64,000 nucleotides of DNA from Arthrobacter sp. B0490 (GCF_002929355.1 NZ_PJIR01000010.1:1-64000), one strand, 5' to 3'; counted from the stretch's first letter, positions 20,177-29,405 are shown. The notes: generated by a model from the sequence alone, not told the origin. Made by a program: numbers and translations.

Positions 20177-20620
20177 TCAGACGACGGCGGCCGTCGGCTT
20201 CTGCCGCTGGGGGGCGAGCTCGCCGATGATGCCGCGCAGGAGGTTGCGCAGTTCGTGGGATTCGAGTCCTTCGCCCATCATCAGGGTCCGCTCGATGTCC
20301 TCGGCCTTCGCGAGGGCCTCGACGCCGGCCGGGGCGATGGTGATGCGCTGGCTGCGGCGGTCGATGCTGTCGCGGATGCGGGAGATGAACCCCTGCCGCT
20401 CGAGCTTCTCGATCGTCTTGCCGATCGTCTGCGCCTGGACATGGACGGCGAGCGCGAGCTTGGCGCCCGTCATGGTGCCCTGCCGTGAGAGGACGGCGAG
20501 GGTGGTGTAACCGGCATGGGTGATCCCGATGTCGAGCAGCCTCTCGTTCCACGCGTGGTCCACGAGGCGGGCGGCAGTGGTGAGCAGGCGGCTGGTCGAC
20601 CACTCTTCCAGTTCAGACAT
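20177..20620 (-). CDS. MarR-family regulator, paralogue 1
   Basis: A 147-residue winged-helix regulator starting MSELEEWSTSRLLTTAARL. Recognition region: MTGAKLALAVHVQAQTIGKT, with the wing SIDRRSQRITIAPAG. It is clearly paralogous to the MarR gene at 38075-38497, sharing the N-terminal SRLLTTAAR block and the HVQAQT helix. The start at 20620 has GGAAGG about ten bases upstream. The upstream leader carries a 12-bp inverted repeat that may be an operator or a hairpin. It is followed by an alpha/beta hydrolase gene in the same direction; the ligand is unknown. Confidence 0.9.
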   Translation of the reverse strand: MSELEEWSTSRLLTTAARLVDHAWNERLLDIGITHAGYTTLAVLSRQGTMTGAKLALAVHVQAQTIGKTIEKLERQGFISRIRDSIDRRSQRITIAPAGVEALAKAEDIERTLMMGEGLESHELRNLLRGIIGELAPQRQKPTAAVV

Positions 20621-20644
20621 GAGATTTTCCTTCCGGGGCTGAAA

Positions 20645-20683
20645 CACCCGGCCGGTACTGCTGACCAGCGCCGGCCGGGTGTC
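20645..20683. repeat. 12-bp inverted repeat upstream of MarR paralogue 1
   Basis: ACACCCGGCCGG at 20645-20656 and CCGGCCGGGTGT at 20672-20683 are perfect complements with 15 bases between them, 25 bp upstream of the MarR start. It could be an operator for autoregulation, a leader hairpin, or a terminator for the upstream hydrolase (which ends at 20740). Confidence 0.55.
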
Positions 20684-20739
20684 GTGTCCTTGCCGCTGAC
20701 CGGTGGAACAGAGGGACGGGATCAGCCGCAATACCTCCA

Positions 20740-21573
20740 TCATGCTCTTCTATCTTCAAGTTTTACCGATGGGCCGTCCGAAGCTTGTGGCAAGACCGCC
20801 GTCCCGACGCGCGTCGTACGCCTGGTGAAGGCGATGATCTCCGCCGCGACGGCGGGCGCCGCGGAGTGCTGGACCACGTGCGCCTGCCCGTCGACCTCCA
20901 CCAGCGCACCGTCGCGTGCGCAGTCCGCCAGCTCCCGGCTCCACCGCCGTCGAGCCACCGGATCACGCCCGCCGCGCAGCACCAGGACGGGGCGGTCGAG
21001 CTGCTCGACGGCGCGTTCCAGCGGGTATTCCAGCATGGGCAGCAGTTGCCGCACGTACCAGCGCACCCCCGTGCGGAGATAGTCCGAGAGGACGATGGCA
21101 TTGGCCGACGGGCTCTCGCGGAACGTGTCGTGGCCGAGGGAGACCGCCTGCTGCAGGATGGTGCGGCGCTGCCGGTCGACCACCGGGCCCATCAGGACCA
21201 GCCGTTCGGCGAGTGCCGGCGCCCTCAACGCTGCCGCTGTGACGAACTGCACACCCATCGAGTGCCCCACGAACGTGCAGGAGTCGATACCGAGGGCGGC
21301 CAGGGCCTTGATGATCAGCCCCGCGTGGTCCTCGACGCCGAGGTGGGTGCGGGGCCGGGGGGACGGACCGTACCCCGGCAGGTCGACGGAGAGCACGGCA
21401 GCGTCGGCTGCGAGTTCCGCGCTGAGTCGGTCGTAGTAGCGATGCGTCATGCCCAGCCCATGGACGAGCACGTACGGGCTGCGCGGACGGGCCGGGATGT
21501 CCGGTCCCGGTGTGGTGCGGATGCGGACCGTGAGGCCGTCCACCTGCACCGTGCGGAGGGTCGTCGATGGCAT
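20740..21573 (-). CDS. alpha/beta hydrolase
   Basis: A 277-residue alpha/beta hydrolase. The oxyanion segment is VLVHGLGMTHRYYDRL, the nucleophile elbow is FVGHSMGVQ, the acid is likely in LRGGRDPVARR, and the histidine is in VEVDGQAHVVQ. It has the length and style of lipase or esterase-type members such as meta-cleavage product hydrolases. There is no signal peptide. It is divergent from the OmpR-type regulator at 21676, with a 102-bp shared promoter region. The 277-residue start has no clear ribosome site, so a start a few codons away is possible. Confidence 0.8.
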   Translation of the reverse strand: MPSTTLRTVQVDGLTVRIRTTPGPDIPARPRSPYVLVHGLGMTHRYYDRLSAELAADAAVLSVDLPGYGPSPRPRTHLGVEDHAGLIIKALAALGIDSCTFVGHSMGVQFVTAAALRAPALAERLVLMGPVVDRQRRTILQQAVSLGHDTFRESPSANAIVLSDYLRTGVRWYVRQLLPMLEYPLERAVEQLDRPVLVLRGGRDPVARRRWSRELADCARDGALVEVDGQAHVVQHSAAPAVAAEIIAFTRRTTRVGTAVLPQASDGPSVKLEDRRA

Positions 21574-21675
21574 CCCGGCAGTCTATGGGCGTCAGGACAC
21601 GGTTTCTCAAGATTCGTTCAAGGAAATCGGCCGTTCAGGGCGGCCGAAAGCGCCGGACTGTGGAATTCTTGTGCC

Positions 21676-22440
21676 ATGTCCGCCCCCACCTCCCAGCGCA
21701 CGGCGCTGATCATCGAGGACGATCCGGACATCCGTGAACTGCTGGCGACCACGCTGCGCATGAACGGCTTCACGACCATCGAGGCCGGGTCGGGGCTCGA
21801 CGGACTGGCCGCCCTGGCGGAGCACGAGCCCGACCTGATCACCCTCGACCTCACCCTGCCGGATCTCGACGGCGTCGAGGTGTGCCGGCAGTGCCGTGCC
21901 GTGAGCGACGCCTACATCGTGATGGTGACGGCCCGGCAGGACGAGATCGACCGGCTGATCGGCCTCGAGATCGGCGCGGACGACTTCATCGGAAAGCCGT
22001 TCAGCCCCCGGGAGTTCTCGGCACGCGTCTCGGCCATGTTCCGCAGGCCCCGCACCGGCCTCGGCACCGGCCTCGGCAACGGCAGGGGAGCCCCTGCGGC
22101 GCAGCAGCAGGAACCGGCCGGGAACGACCTGCTGCGCCACAACGAACTGACCCTGGACGTGGAGGGGCGCGTGGTCGCCCTGGACGGGCAGGAACTCGCG
22201 CTGACACGCATCGAGTTCGACCTGCTCGAGACCCTGCTGACCGGGGCGCAGCGGGTGTGGACGCGGGAGGCGCTCCTGAATCGCGTGTGGGGGGACGGCT
22301 GGAGCCAGGACCACCACCTGGTCGAGGTCCACATCCGCAACCTCCGCAAGAAACTCGGCGAGGACACGAGCAACCCCCGGTTCATCCGGACGGTGCGCGG
22401 CGTGGGGTACCGCATGATGCCGGGCGACACAGCACACTGA
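21676..22440 (+). CDS. OmpR/PhoB-family response regulator, orphan
   Basis: A 254-residue two-domain regulator. Receiver residues about 10-122: acidic pocket E14-D15-D16, phosphorylation site Asp58 in LITLDLTLPDLDG, and the switch Lys in FIGKPFSP. A Gly/Ala/Gln linker leads to a winged-helix DNA-binding domain at about 155-250 (LALTRIEFDLLETLL, then HHLVEVHIRNLRKKLG and VRGVGYRM). No histidine kinase gene adjoins it. No Shine-Dalgarno is visible before the ATG, so a leaderless transcript is possible. Confidence 0.92.
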   Translation: MSAPTSQRTALIIEDDPDIRELLATTLRMNGFTTIEAGSGLDGLAALAEHEPDLITLDLTLPDLDGVEVCRQCRAVSDAYIVMVTARQDEIDRLIGLEIGADDFIGKPFSPREFSARVSAMFRRPRTGLGTGLGNGRGAPAAQQQEPAGNDLLRHNELTLDVEGRVVALDGQELALTRIEFDLLETLLTGAQRVWTREALLNRVWGDGWSQDHHLVEVHIRNLRKKLGEDTSNPRFIRTVRGVGYRMMPGDTAH

Positions 22441-22485
22441 CCGGCGCGGTTCCGCCGGTTTGTGCCCGGATGGAAGACTGGACGC

Positions 22486-24168
22486 GTGGCCCATCTCGAC
22501 GTCTCCGGTATCGACTACTTCCTCTCCGACGGCAGGCAACTGCTCAACGGCGTGGCCTTCAAGGTCGGCGACGGCCACAAGACGGCCCTGATCGGACCGA
22601 ACGGCACCGGCAAGACCACCCTGCTGCGCATCATCTCCGGGGACCTCGCACCGGACGAGGGAGTGGTGAGCCGCTCCGGGTCCATGGGCATCATGCGGCA
22701 GTTCGTCGGCCAGGTGCGCGACGACACGACCGTCCGGGACCTGCTGGTGTCCGCCGCGCCGCCCGCGCTCTCCGCGGCCGCCCAGCGGATCGACGACGCC
22801 GAACTCGCCATGATGGAGGCCGACGACGAGCCCACGCAGATGAAGTACGCCCAGGCCATCGCCGACTGGGGCGACGCCGGCGGCTACGAGCTCGAGACCA
22901 CGTGGGACGAGGTCACCATGGCGGCCCTCGGCATCCCCTTCGACCGCGCGCAGTACCGGGCGGCGTCCTCGCTCTCGGGCGGAGAGCAGAAACGGCTCGT
23001 GCTGGAGGCCCTGTTCTCCGGCCCCGACGAGTTCCTGCTCCTCGACGAGCCGGACAACTACCTCGACGTCCCCGGCAAGCGCTGGTTGGAGGCGAAGCTG
23101 CGGGAGTCGAAGAAGTCCGTGCTCTTCGTCAGCCACGACCGCGAACTGCTCGCCAACGCGGCCACGCGCATCGTCACCCTTGAGCCCGGGGTCCTCGGGG
23201 CGTCGTCCTGGACCCATGGCGGTGGGTTCGAGACGTACCTGAAGGCACGCGAGGACCGGAACGCGCGGTTCGAGGAGCTGCGCAAGCGCTGGGACGAGGA
23301 GCACGTCAAGCTCAAGGAACTCGTCAACATGTACAAGAACAAGGCCGCGTTCCGCTCCGACATGGCCAACAGGTACCACGCCGCGCAGACGCGCCTCGCG
23401 AAGTTCCTCGAGGCCGGGCCGCCCGAGGCCATCCCCCTCGAACAGAAGGTGACCATGCGCCTGCAGGGCGGGCGTACCGCCAAGCGCGCCGTCGTCGCCC
23501 AGAAGCTGGAACTGACCGGACTGATGAAGCCCTTCAGCACCGAGATCTGGTTCGGGGACCGCGTGGGTGTCCTGGGCTCCAACGGCTCGGGGAAGTCCCA
23601 CTTCCTGAGGCTGCTCGCCGCCGGCGGATCCGACCCGGACAAGGAGCACCTGCCGGTGTCCGAGGTCGACATCGCCGAGGTGCCGCACGAGGGCAGCGTG
23701 AAGCTCGGCGCGCGCATCCGGCCCGGGTTCTTCGCGCAGACGCACTCACGGCCCGACCTCCTCGGCCGCACCCTCGTGGACATCCTCCACCGCGGCGACG
23801 AGCACCGGTCGGGGCTGGGCCGCGAGGCCGCGTCCGCCGTCCTGGACCGCTACGGCCTGGCGCCACAGGCCGAGCAGCCCTACGACTCCCTGTCCGGTGG
23901 CCAGCAGGCACGGCTGCAGATCCTGCTCCTGGAACTCTCCGGCGCCACCCTCCTGCTGCTCGACGAGCCCACCGACAACCTGGACCTGCATTCCGCGGAG
24001 GCCCTCGAGCGGGCCATCGGCGCGTTCGAGGGAACGGTCATGGCCGTGACGCACGACCGCTGGTTCGCCCGCAGCTTCGACCGGTTCCTCGTGTTCGGGT
24101 CCGACGGCAAGGTGTACGAGACGAAGGAGCCCGTCTGGGACGAGAGCAGGGTCGTCAGGGCGCGCTGA
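22486..24168 (+). CDS. ABC-F family ATP-binding protein
   Basis: A 560-residue protein with two ABC cassettes and no membrane spans, as in ribosome-acting ABC-F factors. Cassette 1 has Walker A GPNGTGKTT, signature SLSGGEQKR and Walker B LLLDEPDNYLD. Cassette 2 has GSNGSGKSH, SLSGGQQAR and LLLDEPTDNLD. The two Walker B tails depart from the common DEPTNHLD. Between the cassettes is a charged linker (about residues 245-310), as expected for the P-site tRNA-contacting arm. The GTG at 22486 fits the family N-terminus best. It may protect ribosomes from antibiotics or aid translation; which is not clear. Confidence 0.9.
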   Translation: MAHLDVSGIDYFLSDGRQLLNGVAFKVGDGHKTALIGPNGTGKTTLLRIISGDLAPDEGVVSRSGSMGIMRQFVGQVRDDTTVRDLLVSAAPPALSAAAQRIDDAELAMMEADDEPTQMKYAQAIADWGDAGGYELETTWDEVTMAALGIPFDRAQYRAASSLSGGEQKRLVLEALFSGPDEFLLLDEPDNYLDVPGKRWLEAKLRESKKSVLFVSHDRELLANAATRIVTLEPGVLGASSWTHGGGFETYLKAREDRNARFEELRKRWDEEHVKLKELVNMYKNKAAFRSDMANRYHAAQTRLAKFLEAGPPEAIPLEQKVTMRLQGGRTAKRAVVAQKLELTGLMKPFSTEIWFGDRVGVLGSNGSGKSHFLRLLAAGGSDPDKEHLPVSEVDIAEVPHEGSVKLGARIRPGFFAQTHSRPDLLGRTLVDILHRGDEHRSGLGREAASAVLDRYGLAPQAEQPYDSLSGGQQARLQILLLELSGATLLLLDEPTDNLDLHSAEALERAIGAFEGTVMAVTHDRWFARSFDRFLVFGSDGKVYETKEPVWDESRVVRAR

Positions 24169-24198
24169 GCTGCGCCCGCCCCTCTTCCACAGCCCCGT

Positions 24199-24235
24199 CC
24201 ACAGGGTTGTCCACAAATTGTGGACAACCCTGTGG
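24199..24235. repeat. perfect 37-bp palindrome with two inverted DnaA boxes
   Basis: CCACAGGGTTGTCCACAA, a single central A, then the exact complement. It contains the 9-mer TTGTCCACA at 24207-24215 and its inverse TGTGGACAA at 24219-24227. This 9-mer matches the high-GC actinobacterial form of the DnaA box. It lies between the ABC-F gene and the MFS gene. It may bind DnaA, or fold as a terminator for the ABC-F gene; the next bases are not T-rich. Confidence 0.6.
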
Positions 24236-24289
24236 TGTCCCGGACGGCCCCGATTGTGGCGCACGGCGGCCGCCGCCTACGGTTGCAGG

Positions 24290-25522
24290 GTGAACCCCGC
24301 CGTCCGCGCCGCCATGATCGCCACCTACTCCATCTTCGGGCTGAACGGTCTCGTCTTCGCGAGCTGGGCCGCCCGCATCCCCGCCGCATCGGACACGCTG
24401 GGACTCGGGGCCGGTCAGATCGGCGGCCTCCTGCTCGTGGGCGCCGTCGGTTCGGTGCTGTCCCTCCCCCTCGCGGGGATCATCGCGGCACGCCTGGGCA
24501 CCGGGAACACCGTGCGGATCGGCGGGACCGCCGCAGCCGTCGCCGCAACCGCCGTCGCGCTGGGCCTGACCACCGTCTCGGTGCCGGTGGTCGCCGTCGG
24601 GCTGTTCCTCTTCGGCTGCGGTGTCGCCCTGTGGGACGTCGGGCAGAACATCGAGGGTGCCGACGTCGAGCGGCTCGTGGGGCGGACGATCATGCCACGC
24701 TTCCACGCCGCCTTCAGCGGCGGTGCGTTCGTGGGCGCCCTCATCGGCGCGGGACTGTCGGCCGTCGGCGTGTCCCTCTCCGCGCACCTCGTCGCCGTGG
24801 CCGTCCTCAGCCTCGCCGTCTCCCTGTGGACGCCCCGCCATTTCCTGCCCGAGACGACGACGGCGGACGGGGTCCCCGAGGGCGCCTCCGACGGCGGTCC
24901 CGCCGGCGCGCCCGGGCGGCGGCTCGGGGCATGGGGTGAACCCCGCACCCTGCTGATCGGCCTGGTGGTGCTGGGCGCCGCACTCACCGAGGGCGCCGCC
25001 AACGACTGGGTGGCGAAGGCGAGCGTCGACGGACTCGGCACCTCGGAGAGCACCGGTGCCATCATGTTCGCGGTGTTCGTGGCGGCCATGACGACGCTGC
25101 GCTTCCTGGGCGGCCCCCTGATCGACCGGTTCGGCCGCGTCCGCGTCCTGCAGGCCAGCCTGGGGTCCTCCCTCGCGGGCCTCGTGGTCTTCGTCGCCGC
25201 ACCGAACGTGCCGCTCGCCGCCGTCGGGGCGATCCTGTGGGGCGCGGGCGCAGCGCTCGGATTCCCCATGGGCATGTCGGCCGCGGCGGACGATCCCGAC
25301 CACGCCGCCGCGCGCGTCTCGGTGGTCGCCACCATCGGCTACACGGCATTCCTCGCAGGCCCGCCCCTCATCGGATTCCTCGGCGACGTGGTGGGTATCC
25401 GCAACGCACTGCTGGCCGTCGGGGTCGCCGTCCTCGCCTCCTTCCTCGTGGCGCCGGCCGCCCGGGAACGGCCGATGGCGACCGCCGACCCATTGCGGAC
25501 AGGAACTGACCGACTGCCCTAG
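24290..25522 (+). CDS. MFS transporter
   Basis: A 410-residue integral membrane protein with about 12 spans, starting at GTG 24290 (NPAVRAAMIATYSIFGLNGL). It has the look of the YbjJ/FucP-like subgroup (FASWAARIPAASDTLGLG), with a soluble central loop near residues 185-215 and LIDRFGRVRVLQASL as the repeat of the loop 2-3 motif. A role in drug or sugar transport cannot be decided. The GTG has only a weak GCAGG before it. It runs in the same direction as the drrA-like gene but with its own spacing. Confidence 0.87.
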   Translation: MNPAVRAAMIATYSIFGLNGLVFASWAARIPAASDTLGLGAGQIGGLLLVGAVGSVLSLPLAGIIAARLGTGNTVRIGGTAAAVAATAVALGLTTVSVPVVAVGLFLFGCGVALWDVGQNIEGADVERLVGRTIMPRFHAAFSGGAFVGALIGAGLSAVGVSLSAHLVAVAVLSLAVSLWTPRHFLPETTTADGVPEGASDGGPAGAPGRRLGAWGEPRTLLIGLVVLGAALTEGAANDWVAKASVDGLGTSESTGAIMFAVFVAAMTTLRFLGGPLIDRFGRVRVLQASLGSSLAGLVVFVAAPNVPLAAVGAILWGAGAALGFPMGMSAAADDPDHAAARVSVVATIGYTAFLAGPPLIGFLGDVVGIRNALLAVGVAVLASFLVAPAARERPMATADPLRTGTDRLP

Positions 25523-25554
25523 GATCCCCGAACCGCCGGCCCTACCCTTTTGGA

Positions 25555-26544
25555 ATGGCGATCATCGAGGCAGAAGGTCTGAAGAAGACCTATTCGTCGA
25601 AGAGCGGACCCGTCCACGCGCTCGACGGCATGAATCTCTCCGTTCCCCAGGGAACAGTCAAGGCCCTCCTCGGGCCCAACGGCGCAGGCAAGACCACAGT
25701 GGTCAAGATCCTGACGACCCTCATCCAGCCGACGGCCGGCACCGCGCACATCGACGGCATCGACGTGCTGCGGGACCCGAAGGCCGCACGGCGCATCATC
25801 GGCGTCTCCGGTCAGTACGCGGCCGTCGACGAAGGACTGACCGGTCTCGAGAACCTCGAGATGGTGGGCCGGCTCTACCACCTCGGCGCCCGCGAGGCGA
25901 GGCGCCGGGCGCAGCAGCTCATCGACCAGTTCGAGCTGACGGAAGCCGGCAACCGCCCCGTCAAGGGCTTCTCCGGCGGCATGCGGCGCCGGATCGACCT
26001 CGCAGGCGCACTGGTGATCAACCCGAAGATCCTCTTCCTGGACGAGCCGACCACCGGGCTGGACCCCCGGAGCCGCCTGGCTCTCTGGGGGATCATCAAG
26101 GACCTCGTCAATGACGGCACCACCCTGCTCCTGACCACCCAGTACCTCGAGGAAGCGGACCAGCTCTCCGACGACATCGCGGTGATCGACGGCGGCAGGA
26201 CCATCGCCGAAGGGACCTCGGACGAGCTGAAGGCCCAGATCGGCGGTCATCGCGTCGTCGTGTCGCTCGTGGACTCGGCCGATGCCCCGCGTGCCCTCGA
26301 GATCCTCGGGCGCCACGGCGACGGCGAGCCGAGCGTCGGCGGCGACGGCCGCACCGTGGAGGTCGCGGTCACCGACGGGCCCCGCGCCCTGCAGTACATC
26401 CTGTCGGATCTCGGCGAGGGCGGCATCGACCTGCACGACGCCGGCATGAGGCGGCCGAGCCTCGATGACGTCTTCCTCAAACTGACCGGCCACCGGACCG
26501 AGGAGACGCAGGAACCCGCGACACAGAAGGAGGCGGCGGCATGA
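25555..26544 (+). CDS. ABC exporter ATPase, DrrA type
   Basis: A 329-residue ATPase of the daunorubicin-resistance DrrA family. Walker A GPNGAGKTT, Q-loop in GVSGQYAAVDE, signature FSGGMRRRIDLAG, Walker B ILFLDEPTTGLD, H-loop replaced by the Gln of LLLTTQYLEEAD, which is typical of this family. The C-terminal 100 residues form the DrrA-specific domain. Its stop overlaps the permease start (ATGA). Expected to power export of a lipophilic compound or drug. Confidence 0.92.
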   Translation: MAIIEAEGLKKTYSSKSGPVHALDGMNLSVPQGTVKALLGPNGAGKTTVVKILTTLIQPTAGTAHIDGIDVLRDPKAARRIIGVSGQYAAVDEGLTGLENLEMVGRLYHLGAREARRRAQQLIDQFELTEAGNRPVKGFSGGMRRRIDLAGALVINPKILFLDEPTTGLDPRSRLALWGIIKDLVNDGTTLLLTTQYLEEADQLSDDIAVIDGGRTIAEGTSDELKAQIGGHRVVVSLVDSADAPRALEILGRHGDGEPSVGGDGRTVEVAVTDGPRALQYILSDLGEGGIDLHDAGMRRPSLDDVFLKLTGHRTEETQEPATQKEAAA

Positions 26545-27419
26545 GTGTCCTGGCACCCGAGGGCCGGCAGCCCGAGAACTCACGGTCCCGGGCCCGAGGG
26601 GGTCCCGCCTCCGAGGCTCCGTCGGAACTGTCCATGTGGTTCTCCGACGGCTGGACCGTCACCAAGCGCAACCTGACGAAGCTGAAGCGCTCGCCGGACA
26701 TGCTGATCTTCGCCGTCCTGCAGCCGATCATGTTCGTGCTGCTCTTCAGCCAGATCTACGGCGGATCCATCCAGGTGGAGGGGAGCGACTACACGCAGTA
26801 CCTGATGGCCGGCATCTTCGCGCAGACGGTGATCTTCGGCTCCACGTTCTCGGGGTCCGCGATGGCCCAGGACCTGAAGGACGGCATCATCGACCGGTTC
26901 AGGACGCTGCCGATGAGCTCCTCCGCGGTGCTGATCGGACGGACCAACAGCGACCTCGTGCTCAATGCGCTCTCGGTGGTCATCATGATGGCCACGGGAT
27001 TCGCGGTGGGCTGGCGGGTCAACGCGTCCATGAGCAGCTTCTTCGCCGGCCTCGGCCTCCTGCTGCTGTTCTCCTACGCCTTCAGCTGGGTGATGGCGCT
27101 GCTCGGCATGTCCGTGAAGTCCCCCGAGGTCATCAACAACGCGTCCTTCATGATCCTGTTCCCGCTCACGTTCATCTCGAACGCGTTCGTGCAGTCCCAG
27201 AACCTGCCCAGCGCACTCGAGACCTTCGCCAACTGGAACCCGGTCTCGGCCCTCGTGCAGGCCGCACGCGAGCTGTTCGGCAACACGGGCACGGTGCCGG
27301 CCCCCGACGTCTGGCCGATGCAGAACGCGGTCCTGACCGTCCTGATCGGCGCCGCCCTGATGCTCGTGGTCTTCGTGCCCCTGTGCATCCGGAAGTTCAC
27401 GCTCATCAGCAGCCGCTAG
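26541..27419 (+). CDS. ABC exporter permease, DrrB type
   Basis: A 292-residue ABC-2 membrane protein with six spans, partner of the overlapping ATPase gene. The N-terminal cytoplasmic tail is unusually long (about 40 residues, Pro/Ser/Arg-rich), then TVTKRNLTKLKRSPDMLIFA enters span 1. FRTLPMSSSAVLIGR is the conserved cytoplasmic coupling region of the DrrB/NodJ group. A perfect-stem terminator follows the gene. Confidence 0.9.
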   Translation: MSVLAPEGRQPENSRSRARGGPASEAPSELSMWFSDGWTVTKRNLTKLKRSPDMLIFAVLQPIMFVLLFSQIYGGSIQVEGSDYTQYLMAGIFAQTVIFGSTFSGSAMAQDLKDGIIDRFRTLPMSSSAVLIGRTNSDLVLNALSVVIMMATGFAVGWRVNASMSSFFAGLGLLLLFSYAFSWVMALLGMSVKSPEVINNASFMILFPLTFISNAFVQSQNLPSALETFANWNPVSALVQAARELFGNTGTVPAPDVWPMQNAVLTVLIGAALMLVVFVPLCIRKFTLISSR

Positions 27420-27468
27420 CCGGAGGGCGTCGTCCGAAAGGGGTACGGGCCCTTCCCCCGTGATCATC

Positions 27469-27499
27469 CCTGGGGCCGGTGATCGGAACCGGCCCCAGG
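27469..27499 (+). terminator. hairpin terminator after the DrrAB-like genes
   Basis: A perfect 12-bp stem (CCTGGGGCCGGT and complement) with a 7-base loop, 50 bp after the permease stop and before the next ABC operon. Confidence 0.75.
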
Positions 27500-27564
27500 C
27501 CTACTGTTGGTGGTACCGGCCCGCAGCTGCGGGACGACCCCCACCTCCAGTCGAAGGACGCACC

Positions 27565-28512
27565 ATGATCGAGGCCCAGGCCCTCTCGAAGCGATACGGC
27601 GCGAAGACCGCCGTCGACGCCGTCTCCTTCACCGTGCAGCCCGGCAAGGTGACGGGCTTCCTCGGCCCGAACGGCGCGGGCAAGTCCACCACCATGCGCA
27701 TGATCGTGGGCCTCGACAATCCCAGCGGTGGACGCGTCACCGTCAACGGTCGGCCCTACGCCCAGCACGGGGCCCCGCTGCGCGAGGTCGGCGCCCTCCT
27801 CGACGCAAAGGCCGTGCACACCAAGCGGTCCGCCTACAACCACCTCCGCGCCATGGCGGCCACCCACGGCATCCCGAACAGCCGGGTCAAGGAGGTCATC
27901 GAACTCACCGGCCTCGGACCCGTGGCGAAGAAGCGTGTCGGCGGCTTCTCCCTCGGCATGGGACAGCGCCTCGGAATCGCGGCGGCCCTCCTCGGCGACC
28001 CCCACACGGTGATCCTCGACGAGCCGGTGAACGGCCTCGACCCGGAGGGCGTGCAGTGGGTCCGGCACCTGTCCAAGGGTCTCGCGGCGGAGGGCCGCAC
28101 GGTCTTCCTCTCCTCGCACCTCATGTCGGAGATGGCCCTGACCGCCGACCACCTGATCGTGATCGGGCGCGGCCGGATCATCGCCGACGCCCCCATCCAG
28201 TCGATCATCGACGGACAGGGCAAGGCCCGGGTCCGGGTGCGGGCCGACCGGCCGCAGGACCTCCTCGGCAGCCTCGCCGGCGAGGGAGTCACGGCGCAGG
28301 TCCTCGAACCCGAACTGGTCGAGATCACCGGCGTCGACCCCCGCCGCATCGCGGAGATCGCCCTGCGCGAGCGCGTCCTCGTGTACGAACTCACGCCGCT
28401 CCAGGTATCCCTCGAGGATGCCTACATGGAGCTCACCCAGACCGAAGTCGAGTACCACTCGCACGACCTGCCGACGGCCGACCAGGCTGCCGCACCACTG
28501 GAAGGACGCTGA
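27565..28512 (+). CDS. ABC-2 exporter ATPase, second system
   Basis: A 315-residue ATPase. Walker A GPNGAGKST, signature FSLGMGQRLGIAA and Walker B VILDEPVNGLD. The SLGMGQ signature is typical of lantibiotic/bacitracin-type exporter ATPases (BcrA/NatA-like). The start at 27565 follows GAAGGACGCACC, a good ribosome site; the longer frame to 27460 crosses the upstream terminator. Two base pairs separate it from the permease gene. Confidence 0.92.
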   Translation: MIEAQALSKRYGAKTAVDAVSFTVQPGKVTGFLGPNGAGKSTTMRMIVGLDNPSGGRVTVNGRPYAQHGAPLREVGALLDAKAVHTKRSAYNHLRAMAATHGIPNSRVKEVIELTGLGPVAKKRVGGFSLGMGQRLGIAAALLGDPHTVILDEPVNGLDPEGVQWVRHLSKGLAAEGRTVFLSSHLMSEMALTADHLIVIGRGRIIADAPIQSIIDGQGKARVRVRADRPQDLLGSLAGEGVTAQVLEPELVEITGVDPRRIAEIALRERVLVYELTPLQVSLEDAYMELTQTEVEYHSHDLPTADQAAAPLEGR

Positions 28513-28514
28513 CC

Positions 28515-29405
28515 ATGGCAACGTCGACCTCACCGGCCCCCGCCCAGCAGCGGCCCCGGCAGAACCGCGACTCCGGATCGGGCGTGAACTTCGGCCGGGT
28601 CCTGAAGTCCGAATGGATCAAGGTCACCACCGTCCCCTCGACCGTCATCCTCATCGTCTCGACCGTCGTCGTGATGGTAGGACTCGCCGCACTCGCGTCC
28701 TGGGCCATCTCGATCACGCAGGACGAGATCCAGTCGGCCGGAGCACCGCAGGGGGGCCCGGGCGGCCCCGGCATGGAGGGCTTCAATGCCGCCGAGCAGG
28801 CGTGGATGATCCCCTCGTCCGGACTGATCTTCGGGCAGCTGCTCATCGCGTCGCTGGCCGTCGTGCTGATCGCGTCCGAGTGGGCGACCGGCATGATCCG
28901 CTCCACCATGGTCGCCGTGCCCAAGCGCATGCCGGCCCTGCTGGCCAAGAACGTCATCATCGCGGCGATCGCCTTCGTCATCGGCGCCGGATCCGCGTTC
29001 CTCTCCTACCTGGTGGCACAGCCCATCCTCGGCGGGGACCTGGACTTCGGCCTCACCACGGACGGGGTCCTCCCGAGCATCGTCAACACGGGCACCTACC
29101 TCGCGCTCATCGCCATCATCTCGATGGCCATCGGCACGCTCCTGCGCAACACGGCCGGCGGGGTGGTCACCGCCGTCGCGCTGTTCTTCGTGGTCCCCCT
29201 GATCATCGTGAACCTCCTCTCCGGACTGGCCGACTGGATTCCCGACGCCGCCCGCTTCCTGCCCACGAACGCGGGCGACCAGCTCGTCGCCATCACGACG
29301 CAGAGCGACGCCCTGACCCAGTGGGAGGGCGGCCTCGTGATGGGCGCCTGGGCGCTCGTGCTCCTCGTGGTGTCCCTCGTGGTCACCCAGAAGCGGGACG
29401 TCTAG
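28515..29405 (+). CDS. ABC-2 exporter permease, second system
   Basis: A 296-residue membrane protein with a Ser/Pro/Gln-rich cytoplasmic N-terminus, then six spans: TVILIVSTVVVMVGLAALAS, LIFGQLLIASLAVVLIAS, and four more. SEWATGMIRSTMVAVPKRMP is the conserved cytoplasmic loop of the ABC2_membrane_2-type partner of BcrA-like ATPases. GAAGGACGCTGACC serves as the ribosome site. A histidine kinase gene follows within 29 bp, so the system is probably part of a sense-and-export operon. Confidence 0.88.
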   Translation: MATSTSPAPAQQRPRQNRDSGSGVNFGRVLKSEWIKVTTVPSTVILIVSTVVVMVGLAALASWAISITQDEIQSAGAPQGGPGGPGMEGFNAAEQAWMIPSSGLIFGQLLIASLAVVLIASEWATGMIRSTMVAVPKRMPALLAKNVIIAAIAFVIGAGSAFLSYLVAQPILGGDLDFGLTTDGVLPSIVNTGTYLALIAIISMAIGTLLRNTAGGVVTAVALFFVVPLIIVNLLSGLADWIPDAARFLPTNAGDQLVAITTQSDALTQWEGGLVMGAWALVLLVVSLVVTQKRDV

